The translations under genes were made by a program, and so were the position numbers. From positions 2,624,001 to 2,688,000 of the forward strand of contig ML133457.1 of the NCBI GenBank assembly GCA_003864495.1: a stretch of DNA of 64,000 bases, read 5' to 3'. Shown here piece by piece: positions 1-14,066 of the stretch. This stretch comes from Nemopilema nomurai. Taxonomy: Eukaryota > Cnidaria > Scyphozoa > Rhizostomeae > Rhizostomatidae. The notes below the pieces were generated by a model. That model was not told the DNA's origin and did not search any database. It saw nothing but the letters and a program-made list of their open reading frames with translations. The first letter of the stretch is position 1, and every line of letters starts with the position of its first letter.

Positions 1-76
1 TGGTCAACGTTTCGGGTCTTGTGTCGTGCATGGATAACAGTGACTTTTAAAAATTAACATCTTAAACAAAACGCAC

Positions 77-3000
77 CTTTTTCGCCATTTCGTACATAAT
101 TTCGATATGTCGAGGATTAGAAAGAAAACCAGGAGGATCAACAGTCACATAATTATGAAGACATGGCATCATTTCTAGAAGAAAAAAGCTGCACTGAACA
201 CGAAAATACATCGTCAAAAATAGTAAAAAAGAGCAGTGCACCGCATATGGCAATTTTTACTAAAAGATAGAGAAAAGACATTGAACAGGCGACTCTCCTG
301 GAATTTTATGGAGCTTAAGTAGCTACTAGAAAAAAGCCGGAAGAGAGTAACTTCTACATCCCGCAAATTTCTGCAAAATTCAATATCAATGAGGGAAACG
401 TCTTCCTTGATATGCATAGCCAGTCTATGCAGCATTACGTGTTTGCGTGCCGGTTCAAAAATCTCATTTAATTCCAAATTCTATTTATACGCCTTTCAAC
501 ATTGAAATTAGAGTGAAGGTCGTTAAATGAATAAATTTAACACTAAACGAACCGGAAGATCTAAAAATGCAGAGAAAGTAACTTCTATTTTCTCATAGCA
601 GAACAACTTACCTGTAAAATAATCGATCGTATCTCTTTGAAATGTTTCGTAGACTAACTGAAGGAGCTGCCACATCCTGGGCGAGATTTTTACTGATGTG
701 CATTCACTTAAAATTGTAAACGTGTCTTCGTAAAATTCTAGAATGAAATGAGTTATAGAAAGTTTTAAAAAAAGACGTTACATACAGCCGATAGGTTACA
801 TCAGAATATCCAGACACATTATGCTCAGTGACAATTGCGTAGCTACTGGTGACACTATTTTCCATAATGGTGTAGTTGAACAAAGACCATACTTCGCAAT
901 AGCTACAAATAGTGGAACCAGCTTTAATTTACTTTAAGTACATTATCGTCCAACACAATATTGTGTCAGCTTTTGGTCATTTTCCGATGCTTGCGTACTC
1001 TGAGGACAAAAAGTATGCGAAGACTGGTTCCGCTATATCTAGCAATTGTGAAGTTATGTACCACAAAGCACTTGATCAACGGTTATATTAGGAACCCTCT
1101 ATGATGATATAATTTTTTGAAGCCATAGACAATCGTAACATATATTGCTAATCTGTACAAATGTGGGCAAGATCATTTAATGTATATGTAGACATTTATA
1201 TGTAGTTTAAATGTCAGTTGAAAGACCTACCCATATATTCTTTTTGTAAGACAGTAACTATAAGTTGTGAAACGAGTTCTTCTAATTGTGACATTATCTA
1301 AAAAGAACAAAAATAACTATCAATTCGAAAACTAATGGTAGGCGATAGTTGCTGACATTAAATTAGGCTGTAATTGACGGGAAAATGTGACTAGCAGCTC
1401 ATCATTATGTTGTTAGTACTGCGAAAATTAACCGCATTAATAAAGGGCAAACTAAATATGAAAATGAAGGAGGGGATCAAAAAGTCCCTCAAGTTATTTA
1501 GCTAGGGCTTATTTGCCGTGAAAATGAACGTCCTGCGATCATTTGCACCTGAATTCTTGCTTTGGAACCTGGAAGAGACTTCGTATTCCATATATTGCGT
1601 GATTTTTCAGTACCGGATCTCACAGAGATGATTCAAGTAAAAATGGAAAACACTAAAAACAAAAATGCAACGGGCTTCTTTCAATCAAATCAAATGAGAT
1701 GTTACCGACTGCTTTCGATTCAATAAGTAATATGTCAATTGAAAACTTCTACCTTACACGCAAATCCAAATAATTCAGAACTATAAGGACTCACCTTCTC
1801 TTCCTGATCAAGTTCACCAACAATGCAACCTATCGTTTCTAATACACCAACAGCGGTGACTGATTTACTGTCATAATCTTCTTCGCTTTCCACCAGTTCC
1901 AAGAATGTTTTACACTACAAAACGAGCCAGTTATGTACAAAATGCCAATTCACAGACAAATTTAAACAATTTTGTCAGGCGTCTGGAATAAATGGCAATT
2001 TATTTCGCTTTTAAAAACGTGAAGATCAATGGCCATCTACATGTAAAATCAGCTTCAACTCCTCTTTAAGGTTACGGCAAACGTTTTCAACACGAAAATT
2101 GGTGTTTCCTTCCTAAAGACCAAACTGTTCATGGAATCTGTATATATCTGTAAACTATACATCATTCGATGCACAAGATTATAACGTATCTAGCCAGATC
2201 AAAATTATTGGCAAAGAATGTTAAATGATATTTTCCATACGAATTTATTGCTCAAAAGGTGTACCACCTTCAAAAGCTATTTTGTACCCTTGCGTTTGAG
2301 GTAAAGAAATATGACTTATACCAGCAGGAAGAGCAGATCCTAAGATACCAAAGTGTCTCAGATTTTGTAAATTCCTCCTAATCTTGATACTATACCCTGT
2401 CAAAACTTGGCAAACAATTTTTCCACCCTCCCGCAGCTGTATTTGGGTATTAAAGACGGACCAGAGCAAATAAAATTTTTTTGAGACACACTTTGTTTGC
2501 CCAACGTCTACCCTGGCCGTGTGCGAATTTTCGAGCTATTCGATAAGCTCCTTGGGTTCAAAATAGCTTTTATTGATCGCACTTGCAAGATACACACAGA
2601 TGGAAGCCTTCGTTTATATGGGATTTTCTCCATTTTCAAAAAAGTCTACTAGTTTCAAACATGAAATCATTATGTTCCTCATTAATTCGACTATCAGAAA
2701 GTGAAGAAATCGAAAAATGGATGTTTTCATCCAGAAAACGTTTGCCGTAACCTTAAGTAACCTTTTAAATGAGACAAAAGATTATCTCGTATAATAGAAA
2801 CATTCCCCACAAATTTACAATGAAATAAGGATACAAACAAGCGCATATGCCACATTTGAATTTTATTCTTGAAAACGGTTCAATTTAGTGACGTGAAAAA
2901 GTTTGAAATCGCAAAAAGAAGAGAAAATTACCAGAGTGCTTGTTAGCTCAAAGGCTATTGAAGAAATATCATCGCCAAAATTTTCAACCATCTTTGAAAT

Positions 3001-3345
3001 AGTGCCAGCTAATTCTTCGGTGTGAGTTTCTCGCAGTAAAATAAGCAATTCTGAAATTGTATTGAAAACAGGGTTAAAAAGGGCTGAAATCGGATTGAGA
3101 ATAATTTTACTATGGTGTATTCAATTACTTATAGCAAAAATATTGGTAAAAATAGGTTTTTAGTCTATCTTTAGCCTCAAAAAGGTTTAGGAGGATCAAT
3201 TATACTTTTGTGGTTATGATTATCATAATAGTGGTATTCAGGAAATCCCTAGTTATCAGCTGTCATCCGAATTTTTGATTGAAGTTCCTGAAAGTAGCCT
3301 GGTAACTGCATTTCAAACACATTATAAGAATCCAAATGGCAATAT

Positions 3346-3436
<91 letters not shown>

Positions 3437-6400
3437 ATAACCAAGTTTCAGCATGTCAAATTTTGGACAAGAGAAAATGCGAGACAAATTCTGCGAGTCT
3501 ACTTGATGCACTGCCAGGATGGCGTTGGTTTTGCTTTCAAATCGCTTTCATTAACATGACTAACGGTCAGCTTATCAATACCATGCTAAGATTGGTTGAC
3601 ATACTTTAGCGAACATCAAGGTGACAAAGAATTAAGCAACAAAAGAAGGATAGCTCACTTTCAACGATATTCCTGACGTGTGGTTTTATTGCGGTCATTA
3701 CTAAAATAAAACATAGTATAGGCATTGTAGTATATGGCGTGCAATACGTGAAAAGATGATGAGCAATGCAGGACTTATAATAAGTGACGTCCAATAGTTA
3801 ACGTGTAAAGCATGGTAGCAAAACAAAAATAAATACCAAGGATTCAGATACATGGAAGAAAAAGGTTCAGATACATGAACAATTAATTCAAGCTAGCAAA
3901 CCAAAGCAAGGCCCGCAACGCGTTTTGCAGTTAGGTAGAACAAACTTCCCATGGTGTTGCTGGGCGTTGACTGATCGAAATTGATGGGCAATATCACGAA
4001 CTCTAGGGTAGTTTTCTTCAAAATGCTTCTAATTTAACAAACTTGTGTCACAATCCCAGGTTTGCATAACGTGAGATCTTCTGGACGAAAAAGCTTTAAT
4101 TATGGGAAATCGCGATTTCACCATTCGGTGGAAATTTGGAGTTTTGCAATAAAGAATGAACTTTCTGACCGCATTAAGTCATAAGCATTATCATAATAGT
4201 GTAAATAAAAAAATCTCCTTCTCGTCTTAATTCTACATAATACCGTACCTCCCTCGTCGTCTCTTTCCAAGATGTGACTGATTGCGATGCCAGCATCAAC
4301 TTGGACCGGAAGTTCTTTATCGTTACATAATGAGTTCATCACGTGATTAACTGTCTGCGCGAGGATTTCTGAGTCATTGAACGGTGAGATGGAGAAATGC
4401 TGAACTACCCAATTTGCCTAAATAAATCAAAGAAAGAAGTCGATAACAATATTGCATGGTAAATTGCATACCGGAGTTGCATTCTCTTTTTGTTATTGTG
4501 ATACTGCTGTTAAAGCTAGCATGCAAGTCGCAACAGAAAAAATGGATCGTGGACTTAAGCATCCCATGGCACCACAAAATGTGAACGCGCCAAAAACAAG
4601 CCAAATATTGACGATTTGGTCCTTGTCTAAATTCTTTTCTTGAAACTAGCAAACTTGACATATCTTAAATCCTTATCAATCATCGTTTTATCTAGTTTGT
4701 CTTGATTTCGTTTGCGTCTTTGCCAAACTGCAGCAAGATTGAACGTGTCAACCATCAATTTACAACTATTTTCTTGCTGCCTTTAGAATAATAGAATGAC
4801 ATGAACTGAAAATATGTGAATCTTTTGAAAACAGAAACCACTACCCTGCAAATTGAAATATTCTGCACGTGAAATAAAAATGTTCAGACACCGTACAAAT
4901 GACCAGCTAATTTGCAGACTGCAATTTAAGAAAACATCTAAACGACAATAGGCAAAATGAAACGTACCCTAGAACGTAGAAAGCCATACTCGCTTTGGAA
5001 TTCTGGAAAGATGTGCCTTACGAGAACAATTTCCATGTTGTTCCTGTATTCCTTCCTCTTCAATCAAGAAAACATGAAAAATTGTAACAATAGACCTTGC
5101 GTAAATTTTGTTATGCAAATCAAAGTTTTACTTTCTTCTGAATGCTAGCTATGATACTCAAGGGTCATCTAGGTACAAAAGGTTAGAGCAACTAGATTCA
5201 TCCAAGAAAAAAACGGAGGGGGGGGATGGCTGCCAATGCAATGCACAAATAGATAAATGGTGAACATCTATAACTACTGAAAACAAACCTTCGACAATTT
5301 TTTAGCGAGTGCTCCTAGCATATGTAAAGCGCCATCTTTCTTCATTGGATCGGGTGGATTCGCCGTCAAGATCTCCATGATGAACTGAATCGTTGGTTCC
5401 AGGACTCCTTTCCTCTTTGTATTCAATTCAATCAGGAGGTTCTTCGCTGCTGCGTTTGGTGATATATATAAACAGTCCTCGAAGAGATCTGGAACAAAAA
5501 GGAGAGTGGGTCGATTGAAGATTAGGTATTGCCCATAACGTAAACTTAAAAGACCGTAATAATCAGTTCAACATGACCCCTAATTCATGGTCTTGTGAAG
5601 CGAAAAAGCCCGTTTCGTCTGCATGAAAAGAGAATGAAGGTGCTGCTAATACGATGTCAGCCACTATATATACAGTAAGTTAATTGTAATCGCTATGATA
5701 TTAGATGTGAATTTTTAAACATTGTTCCCCTATCCTAGTCACATTTACTTCCCATGAATACTATCCCTCGGCTTAGCTCTTTTCTCAAATTACCTTCTTT
5801 CTCTTATCGGCAACCCCCCTCCTCTTTAAAAAGCCCAACCTCTTTCTTTGCTTTCTACTCAGTTTAGTCACAATTTTCAACAGCCGTGACAGAAACTGAC
5901 TAAAACTTTGCAACAACCGTGTAAAACACGAACCATTTTTGATTTTTATGTATTCATGGGGATCGTCATTCCACATTTCTTCGTCTTCTTTGCTGTGGCA
6001 CATGAGTGGGAATATAATTTCTCTTATGATCGTCTAAAATTTGAATAAGCAAATCACCAACAATTCTTCAAAAATAAATGAAAAAATAAAAGCGAAAGTA
6101 ATTACTAACTTAACTAAAACAAATCAAAACAGAGCGAAGAAAGAATCGAAATTTTGAAGGGAAAAAACTATCCAACCCAAAATAAAACCATAGTGCCTGT
6201 TTTTCAGTTCTAAATACAAAATCCTTAATTTGGAATACCTGAACATGCGGTCGCATGACCTTCCATGACCGTGCATTTCCAACACTATAAGAAAGAAAAT
6301 GAAGTCCATGAAGTACAATCTAAAGGTTTTATCACTTCCTTTTATGTAAAAAAACACAATAGAACAAAAACTACCTTGGTTTTTCCAGAATGTGCCTATT

Positions 6401-9400
6401 CATAAAGAAAATAGCGCAAGTTATTTCTTAGACAGACTAAACATACGTACAACATACAAAAGTCTTACCCCTGATGTAAATAATTGAAAACCTGTTGCAG
6501 GACTCTGGGTGAGACGTATTCCTTTCTTCTATGCAAATCGAGAATTTTCAGCATACTCTCCATCACGCTTTCTAAAACGAAATGTTTGTTTAAGATTAGA
6601 ATTAATTTACTTCAAAACAGCAAATTCAATGAAAGCATGTCATCTACGAACAGTTGGATCTGCTTTCTGCAAAGTACCCATCATCATTTCGCTAGTCACA
6701 AATCGTATCGGATTTAATTTTGTTACGTGCTAGTAAGGGAAATAAGGTAGATTGTTGACAACAACTCTTCTCTTATCCTGGCGAAGCCTAAACCACCTAT
6801 GCAGAATTCAACCTGCCTATTCTTGAACGATTATTCCTTTCAACGCATTGTTCGTGGAAAAACAGAGAAGATTTCAAAACATCCTCGCAGTGGAATATGC
6901 TTGGTATCAGGTCAAACACTGCAGCAAATGTATTAGTTACAGTCTAGCAAAAACAACAAATTGCCCTTCCAGAAACCAAGATGTCAGACCTGAGGCCCCT
7001 TTCCAATACTCCATTTCAAGAGCCAAAATACGAGTCTACAGGTAAAGGGCCTTGCATACCTGAGAAATGCTTATCATAGAAGTCAGCAAAGGCAGCATAG
7101 TCGTTACTGACACCCCCTGGACATCCATACCTAAAACAAAAAGGAAATCGAGAATTAGTACCAAAAACACACCTAGCCTCGCCACGGTGCGGCAAAAGGT
7201 TGCTTAATTGAAGAACACAAATCTGCTCTGTCCAAAAGCAAACAAGCTTGGTAATACCAAAATAGCGTTAGACCCTACCGTTCGAATATTCTGAACAGGA
7301 CAGTGACAGCCCATTTTTTGCATTTCCACCACGGCGATGGCTGCTCGTCTTCGTCCCATTTCTTCGCTTCCTGGAAGTTTGCAAAGGTAAAAAAATAAGA
7401 CATAGTCTAAGGTATTCTGGTAGTATAAAAACATATATGGCGTGGGACAATCTAGAATGATTATATTGTTTAGATGCAAGGCATATCCTAGTAACCAAGT
7501 GGTCATTCGCTTTGTGTTGGGCACAAAAGTGAGTCTTCGAGAAATGAATCGAGATGACAAAGCGATGAATACTTTTGTTGAAAGCGTCTTGAAGGTATAC
7601 AGTTTAGGTGTCCTTTGCAGCAATCTTCTTACTCATAACCATTACCCTCACACTATACACAACTAGCCAAGCCAGTTCATTTCCAAATACTCTTAGACTA
7701 AAGGGGCCATCAAAGTTTTCCTAAACTTCTCCGATACTTTAATCTTACTTCGGGTATTGGCCTCTCCATAATCGTCTTCAAAATTCCCATCCACTGCGGA
7801 AAATTGTTTTGGTTGATTAATTCCAATGGCAGATGGAGCTGCGAAGAAATAACATATTAAACATCAATGATTATCTTTTATTTGACAATAAACAACAATT
7901 ATACACACCAGGCGGTATAGCCAATTTCTCGACAAGGATAACCTTTAACTGCTAAATAGAGCTACAATGAAAGACTAAGCAGGCAGATCATATCTAAGAA
8001 TTAGACATCATCATTAACATGAATCATCATTAACAAACAGGTGCAAGAAACAGTGAGAGCAAAAACACTTTCCTTATCGCAAAATATCGACAAAAGATTG
8101 AGAATCAAAAAGCTCCTGAAGATTTGCATACATTGTGTATATAAAAAGAAATTAAAAAACGACAAAGTACAAATGCTCCGATGAGTATGTTGAGAGGTCT
8201 TTCAAAGCTATATCTGTAGACCAAAAAAATAGCAGTTCCAAACCTGTATGAGGGATTTGAAAATTTTCAGAATCTTTGCTTGAATTGTGCTGGACTCTGC
8301 AGTCTCATCTTTCATTAACGTAACACAGCGATTATGGAGTATGGGCAAAAACATCTCCATGACTTTCAGAACGGGTCCTCTGTCATTTTTGTTCTTGTAC
8401 CTGCAAGAAGAAGGTTTGTATGATGCGGGAATTGTCACGGGTCGCCAGTTGAAAATTCTGGCATGTTGGAAAAGCTAGAGAAGCATAGTTGACTTGATGA
8501 AGCAATTTTGAGAAATTTGGAGAGAATTTGAAACATAAGTACACAAGATATTTGAGGAAGATTTAATCAATGAATCAAACGAAACATTCGCTCTTTCGCT
8601 GATTTGTAAACTATGAAAACGATTTCAAATGTGCAGATGAACCATTATTTAACAAACGACTAATCAAAATTATAAAGAAGGATCATATCGGTATGAGAGG
8701 AAGCACAAGGACGCAGGCACACACGAAACGTGTTAGTCAGAAGAGACGAATCGCTGAATTTCTAAACTAGTTAAAAAAAACAAGCAAGACTAGTTCTGTC
8801 AATTCGTTTCTAAAACTCGGAGATTTAAAAAAAGTTAGGATTGACAGCAGTAAGATATGACAATCAGCGATCACAGAAAGAAATCGAAGCTCTATCAATG
8901 GATGACTTTTTAAAAGACTGATGAGGACTTCGAGGCACTTGACCTTTTCGAGGCGGAAGTTTAGTATGTTTAACTTGACTTTTAAGTGTTTGGCAGAACT
9001 TTGGCATGATGGCAAATGAAGCATACTTTTGAATCAAAATATAGCACTCCAGTTTAAAAAAACTTTATAACTTTGTTTTATCCGCTAGATTAAAGTTGCA
9101 AGCCCGCACTGATTACGCTTGAAACGTGAATGCCCTGTTCTGAGTTGATTCGTTGACAGTTGGATAAAGTTTGATCAAGGAAAATTCTTCTCTTTGAATC
9201 TGCGCCATAACCTGTCCATGTAGTGCCACAAAGAAAAGATCAAAAATTACATAGTCGAAAGATGAATTGTACATTATATCAGCAAATAGCTTCATAAGAC
9301 AACTCACTCGTATTTTTTTGTGACTTGATGCAAAACTGTTAGTCCTCCGAGCCACGTCGTTTGGTTTTCAGATGTGATGTAGCTATGTAGTTTCGGTATC

Positions 9401-12400
9401 AAACTTGGCCAATTGTCGGGGAAGTCACAAGACAAGACCTCTGCTATGCAGACAGTAAGTTGGACCCTAACATTGAAAAGCAGAAAGATTCTCACAACCA
9501 TAACTTGGTTTTTACTAGCTGCAAAGGAGACTTAATTTGCCATTCTTGTATGTCCATATAAAGCCTCTCCACACCTAGGAAAATTCAGATAAATTTCTAT
9601 AGCACAAACATTGTGCTAAATATTGTATAAAGTCAAGTTTATTTCTCTTGATATCTTTCTCTTAAAATATGAAAGTGAAGACAAAATTTAATTTCTAAAT
9701 CAAAGCTCAATAGCATTATATTTATAGTGGACTTAAATATATAACTATGCATATTTAGAAATTAGCACAAAGCTAATAACTTCTGCGAGGGCCAGATCCT
9801 ATCAATTTTCTGAACTGTGAGTAAATTTTTCATACTGCAAAATTATGAAATCGCATAGAAAGCAAATTAAGATTGAATGATAAGTACTATTTTTACCTGA
9901 ATCTACTCACAGTACGATAACATTGGGTAACAATCAAAGAGATAATAATAAAAATATCAAGTTATGGAGCAGAAACCACATGAAAACCATACCACCACTT
10001 AAGAGATAGAAATCCCTCAGATGAAGAAATGCACTGCAGAGTAATTCTTTTTCTTTGTGAGGATCTGCTATAATTTCTCTAGCAAAAATAGTATATATAC
10101 ACCATGCACAAGAAAAGAAACCTTATTTGTTCAGCAGCATGTGTTGTAGCCTCAACAATGTTCTCCTTCAGTGTATGTTTGTCTTCGTCTGGTATCACAT
10201 ATGGGAGATGTCCAACTGGATATAAATCTTCATTTCTTTTCACCCAATGATGACTAACCATATTCTTCAGGTAGATCACAGCTAGACAATAAAGGAAATA
10301 ATTATGTGCTTGGCATCAGGATTGTATGCACCATCATTCTTTAGACATTGCAAGGCTATACACTCCATTGCCAAACAGGTTGGATGGTTATTGCTTGAAC
10401 AGAAATAAGTACAGAGGAAAGGGGTCAAAAATATATTTCAGGCATATGGAATCAAAACTGAGTTCCAGTATACTAAACAACTGACGAGGATTAGAAAAAA
10501 TCAAAAGCCTTTGCAGACAAAATAATTAAAATAATAGCAAAAAAAGCCTTTCAGATCAAATTATTTCATGCCAATGATTTTTGTTTTCCTACCTGCTTGG
10601 CGGATTTGAATCTGTATTTCTGGGGCCATTACCATTTGTAATAGTACAGCAGAAAATCCAGGAAAATGAGAAATCTAAAACAAACAAAAAAGACTTGCTA
10701 CATCCAAAAGAGAACAAATAAGCACAATACATAAACAAAATTACATAGGCTTCTACTACTTACACAACATGGTAAAACCTATTACTAATGATCAAGCAGT
10801 TTAGAAGTTTCAGACCAAAAAGGTAGTCCATTTTAAATAAATTTTAATTTCATTATCATTTGACTTCAGAACTCTGTACGTTATTCTAATCTTAATAGTT
10901 GTAAACAAAGATAAGTTAGATTCTCTTTTGTTATAAACTATTTGAACCAGGGTGGCTTTTTAAAAGGAATTTTGATCACTGATTCTAAAGCTTTTTATTT
11001 ATATACTTTTTCTGTAACATATGAGGGTTAAACTGTTTTATAACTGGAAACATGTATATATATATACACCATGAAATATATTAAAAACCCAGAATTTTTG
11101 CACATTATGAGTGGAAAAAGTAGGCAAAATTTTACTTTGGTTATATAAACAGGCAATGCTGGGAATAAAATGGTAGGGGTGCAATGAATTGCACTCCTTG
11201 TGAGGCCAAGGCGTGCAATGGTGTGCAATTGCATCAAAGTACTTAATTGTACAGGAAGGTATAGATAGTTGACTACGTAACTTTACCATGAGAGAAAACA
11301 ATATAATGCTACTTCAATCAATGTCCTTTGCTTAAACAAGCTCTAAACACGTCAAATCCAACATATTAAAGTGGACAACATAAACAAAAAGGTTAAGTGA
11401 AATGTTAGATCATTTGACCCACTTATCCAACATTGTTGGTTCTGCGCAGGCGTAGTCGGTTAAAGGCTACGATTGTGTAAAAAGCTAAAAGCTGTCATTT
11501 TTTCAGCAATCAGTTTATACTGTCATTCCCTCTCTTGAAAGCAATGCAGGCGTTAATCCCGAGAAATCTATATCCGGAAGAGAAGGATTCGCAAAGCAAA
11601 GCGTATCAAGCAAACTTAATTTTCAACCAGTGTTTGGGTGGACAAATCAAGTTCATTGTTACAGTGAAGGATGTTACAGTCAGTTTAAACAAAGATCACA
11701 ATGAAAAAAATAAAAACTTTGAAGAGCCTAGTGGAAAGATTGAAGATTCTAATAGATAAGACCTATTTGTGCTGATCTTTGAAGCCTTTTTTCCCTTTCG
11801 TTTTGAAGTTTCCTTTTTTCATATTGACACCACGACTGTAGCTAGAGCTGTGCCACCATAATTGTCAAATGAAGGAAAATAATGACAAGTCATCAGCTTT
11901 GACCAATCATGTAAACTGGTACATCGCTCGGTCAAAACTGAAGAAAAAAAGACTGTCCCTTAAAACTGATCAGTTTAAACTGATGTATAGTTCAACCTTG
12001 TGTCATGGAAAACGGAAACCGGCAAATCACAACAGTTATCTTTATGAAATTTGAGCTTGTCATAATTTGTGTTCGAAATTGGAAAGGCAGTGACTATCCT
12101 GCTTAATAACAACATTCTCCAAACCTGTCGTCAAATAGAAACAATTTTATGATTATAGCCGTTCATCAACTTGTGGAGTATGGTAAAGAAACAACATTGG
12201 GCAATATTTATCACTTAAGAATGAAATTTTCAGATTATTTGAGGCATGCGATAAACTGCACTTCTGAGCAATGGCAGGCGCGTGCCAAGGCATGGGCGTG
12301 TGATAGCACGCCATTCCTGGCATTGACTGTATATATAGTTTATCTCTTCAAGTCTGAATGGATCATAATTCAACAGGTGTTGACAAGTTAAATACACTTC

Positions 12401-13540
12401 CTGTTAAATAAATCAATATATATCTACAAAAGGGTTCTATATTAGTGTTACAAAAGAAAGTTCATTTGTTGAGAAGGGGCAGCAGTAGTGGTTAAGATAT
12501 AGTATACTTATTTTAATGATAATAAGGAGTTGCATAGTTCTGTGGAGGCAAGAAATTATGCTCTTTTACGCAAAGATTTCAAAGAAATACTTTCATAAAA
12601 ATATAAAATGCTTTGTGAAAATAGCTAAAAATTGTTGTATTAGTAAACAATATTCAATCTTAGAATTGTAAGGAAATCCCTTCACATAACCAAAAACCTC
12701 AAATTCTAAAAGTGGCATTTCTTTGATGATGGCATTTCTTTATAAATATATATGTATAATGAGAAGAAACAATTCAAGGCACGAGTTATTTTTGTTTTTG
12801 ATATTTAGATATTTCTTTAGATTTGACAGTTGCAGTGAAATTTTTTTATTTAATTGCCACAACTAATCCCATTTGAATGTATTTGAATGGCCGAAACACT
12901 TTTAAATTTTCGGCACAGTCTAATGTCAACATGAAGATTCTAATTCTACAATACATTATTACCAAACGTGAAGATGAAAATTGCCTGAATGGGAGAACAT
13001 GATGATAATAATAAGTCAAAAGTGAAAGTATGTGAAAATATGTGCAGTTCAAGTAGAGTAAAATGAAAAAATATTTATACCATTCTTTGTGCATATGTAT
13101 AACGGGTGGTAGAATAAAATCGTCTTTAGCCGAACTGACTTTTAGGAACAAAATGTGCAGATAATAAACAATCGCAACCAAAATCTTTTCATCTTCCATA
13201 GATACAAAGGTCACCGGGAACTGGGAAAATTGGAATATGAGTGATCTTGCAAAACTTGGCCTTTTACATGTTTAAATGCCCTTGAAAAACGAGTTTGGAG
13301 GGTTGCTATCATTTTCATCGTGACCATGTGCAATCGCTGCAACTTGTGTGAGCAGCCCATATTTGGAAACCGGCCTATAGGCCAGTTACGTTGACACACT
13401 TGCAGAACATCGTCATATTTTTTCTCGAGCTATGGTTGATAACGGTAAAAACAAACCTCTTCAAGCTTTTTCTCTGCCTCTATTCGTAAATTCGGGTCAA
13501 GTGTGCCTTGGAAAAGCGAAACTAATTGTTGGTTATCCAT
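77..13540 (-). CDS. Importin-7/8-like nuclear transport receptor, 5' 20 exons (gene runs off left edge)
   Basis: Importin-beta superfamily receptor that carries cargo through nuclear pores under Ran-GTP control. Twenty exons on the minus strand join in frame without a stop: 13540-13457, 10674-10593, 10281-10122, 9466-9308, 8400-8244, 7838-7749, 7370-7279, 7130-7060, 6571-6469, 6284-6239, 6033-5934, 5488-5289, 5057-4968, 4417-4249, 3700-3659, 3050-2932, 1914-1795, 1297-1231, 737-612 and 174-77. They give 725 codons; importin-7 is about 1040 residues, so roughly 300 remain outside the window. Recognisable family blocks are [11 protein letters not shown] near residue 54 (importin-beta N-terminal domain), [45 protein letters not shown] and [12 protein letters not shown]. 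All borders are AG/GT. The start is supported by a good context (AAGATGG) and by similarity from residue 8 onward. The acidic C-terminal tail of the family is not in view. IPO7 versus IPO8 orthology cannot be decided; many invertebrates have one gene for both. Confidence 0.95.
891..1055. repeat. Imperfect inverted-repeat element inside an importin intron
   Basis: Two arms of about 34 bp face each other: 891-924 (CTTCGCAATAGCTACAAATA then GTGGAACCAGCT) and 1020-1054 (AGACTGGTTCCGCTATATCT then AGCAATTGTGAAG). The loop is about 95 bp. The right arm plus some 30 bp beyond it (to about 1085) recurs at 26319-26392, so this is a dispersed family, probably a small non-autonomous DNA transposon. No clear target duplication was found. 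Confidence 0.5.
2066..2756 (-). mobile_element. TTAA-flanked non-autonomous DNA transposon, copy 1 (intronic)
   Basis: The element begins TTAAGGTTACGGCAAACG at 2066 and ends with the inverse CGTTTGCCGTAACCTTAA at 2756. The terminal inverted repeats are therefore about 18 bp with TTAA on both sides, the target preference of piggyBac-type transposases. It lies in the intron between importin exons 17 and 16. A second copy in the opposite orientation is at 25534-26318, and internal blocks match along most of its length. The best open stretch (2245-2469, minus) ends in QTQGYKIAF, shared with copy 2, but no transposase domain is visible. It is probably a MITE-like derivative. Confidence 0.75.
3346..3436. 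repeat. (TAAC)n microsatellite
   Basis: Roughly 22 uninterrupted tetranucleotide units in an intron of the importin gene, immediately followed by AAATAACC. Such a tract is prone to length variation and could serve as a marker. Confidence 0.97.
3659..3700 (-). CDS. 42-nt micro-exon of the importin-7/8-like gene (exon 15)
   Basis: A short exon inferred because the flanking exons (4417-4249 and 3050-2932) leave a gap of about 14 residues relative to importin-7 and both ends are in phase 1. The stretch is bounded by TAG and GTGAGC, is exactly 42 nt, and encodes [14 protein letters not shown] plus a split lysine codon, which fits the family position between the HILERDDEG and LLILLRET blocks. It is too short to be found by ORF length. 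Confidence 0.8.
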
Positions 13541-13611
13541 CTTGACTAGGATAATGTTCGCCAGCAGAGGAGGAACAGATCCAACACGAGGCGATCCTCC
13601 CGCCGGCTATA

Positions 13612-13650
13612 ATACGCATGCGTATGTGAATTCATTCTAACATGACGTCA
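13612..13650. promoter_or_regulatory. Putative core promoter elements of the importin gene: 14-bp palindrome and CRE
   Basis: Upstream of the importin start codon (13540) lie a perfect 14-bp palindrome ATACGCATGCGTAT at 13612-13625, resembling an NRF-1-type site, and a full consensus cAMP-response element TGACGTCA at 13643-13650. The intervening segment is more GC-rich than its surroundings and no TATA box is seen, as is usual for housekeeping promoters. Function is inferred from motif and position only. Confidence 0.4.
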
Positions 13651-13659
13651 TAAGTGCCA

Positions 13660-14066
13660 CAGGATCACATGTGTTGTCTTTGCAGTTGCTTCATTCGTAG
13701 TGGCTTCTTTTCGATTTCATGAAATGGAGGATAAATGCGGAGGATTTTCTCATATGCCTTTCTTTTATATTGAATTTTACGAATTCTTGAAGAAACGAAA
13801 CCTAGAAACGCAAGTCAATTAAAAGCCCATTCAATTTCATGTTTTTAATTAAACGCTCTTTATGATGCCCTGAATTTGGCAGGTGAACAAACAATTTCAC
13901 TTTTGTTTATGTCCAGCTTTTGAAGAAACAAATTAACAGCAACTTACCTCAAAAGCTTGCTTTTTCAATAAACCCTTGCTGGCATCAAGTTGTATTGAAT
14001 AGTCCCTTTGCAATTCAAAAATCTGTGATATCTGTGATGTTTCACTATAGTTTGTATAATCGTATC
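13660..14066. other. Intergenic, nothing recognised
   Basis: Upstream flank of the importin gene. I see no coding exon, RNA gene or repeat structure here on either strand. Confidence 0.4.

Noticed and set aside
6370..6400. Short exon candidate GCACATTCTGGAAAAACCAAG in the importin gene
   Set aside because: Its phase would bring a stop into the next exon. The segment 6284-6239 fits the family ([12 protein letters not shown]) and keeps the frame.
11535..12391. Plus-strand ORFs of 60-80 residues inside the first importin intron
   Set aside because: No family similarity, no splice or promoter support; consistent with chance frames in a long intron.
12470..12510. tRNA-derived SINE head (GGCAGCAGTAGTGGTTAAG)
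   Set aside because: Looks like an A box, but no B box (GGTTCGAATCC-like) follows and no tail repeat was seen.
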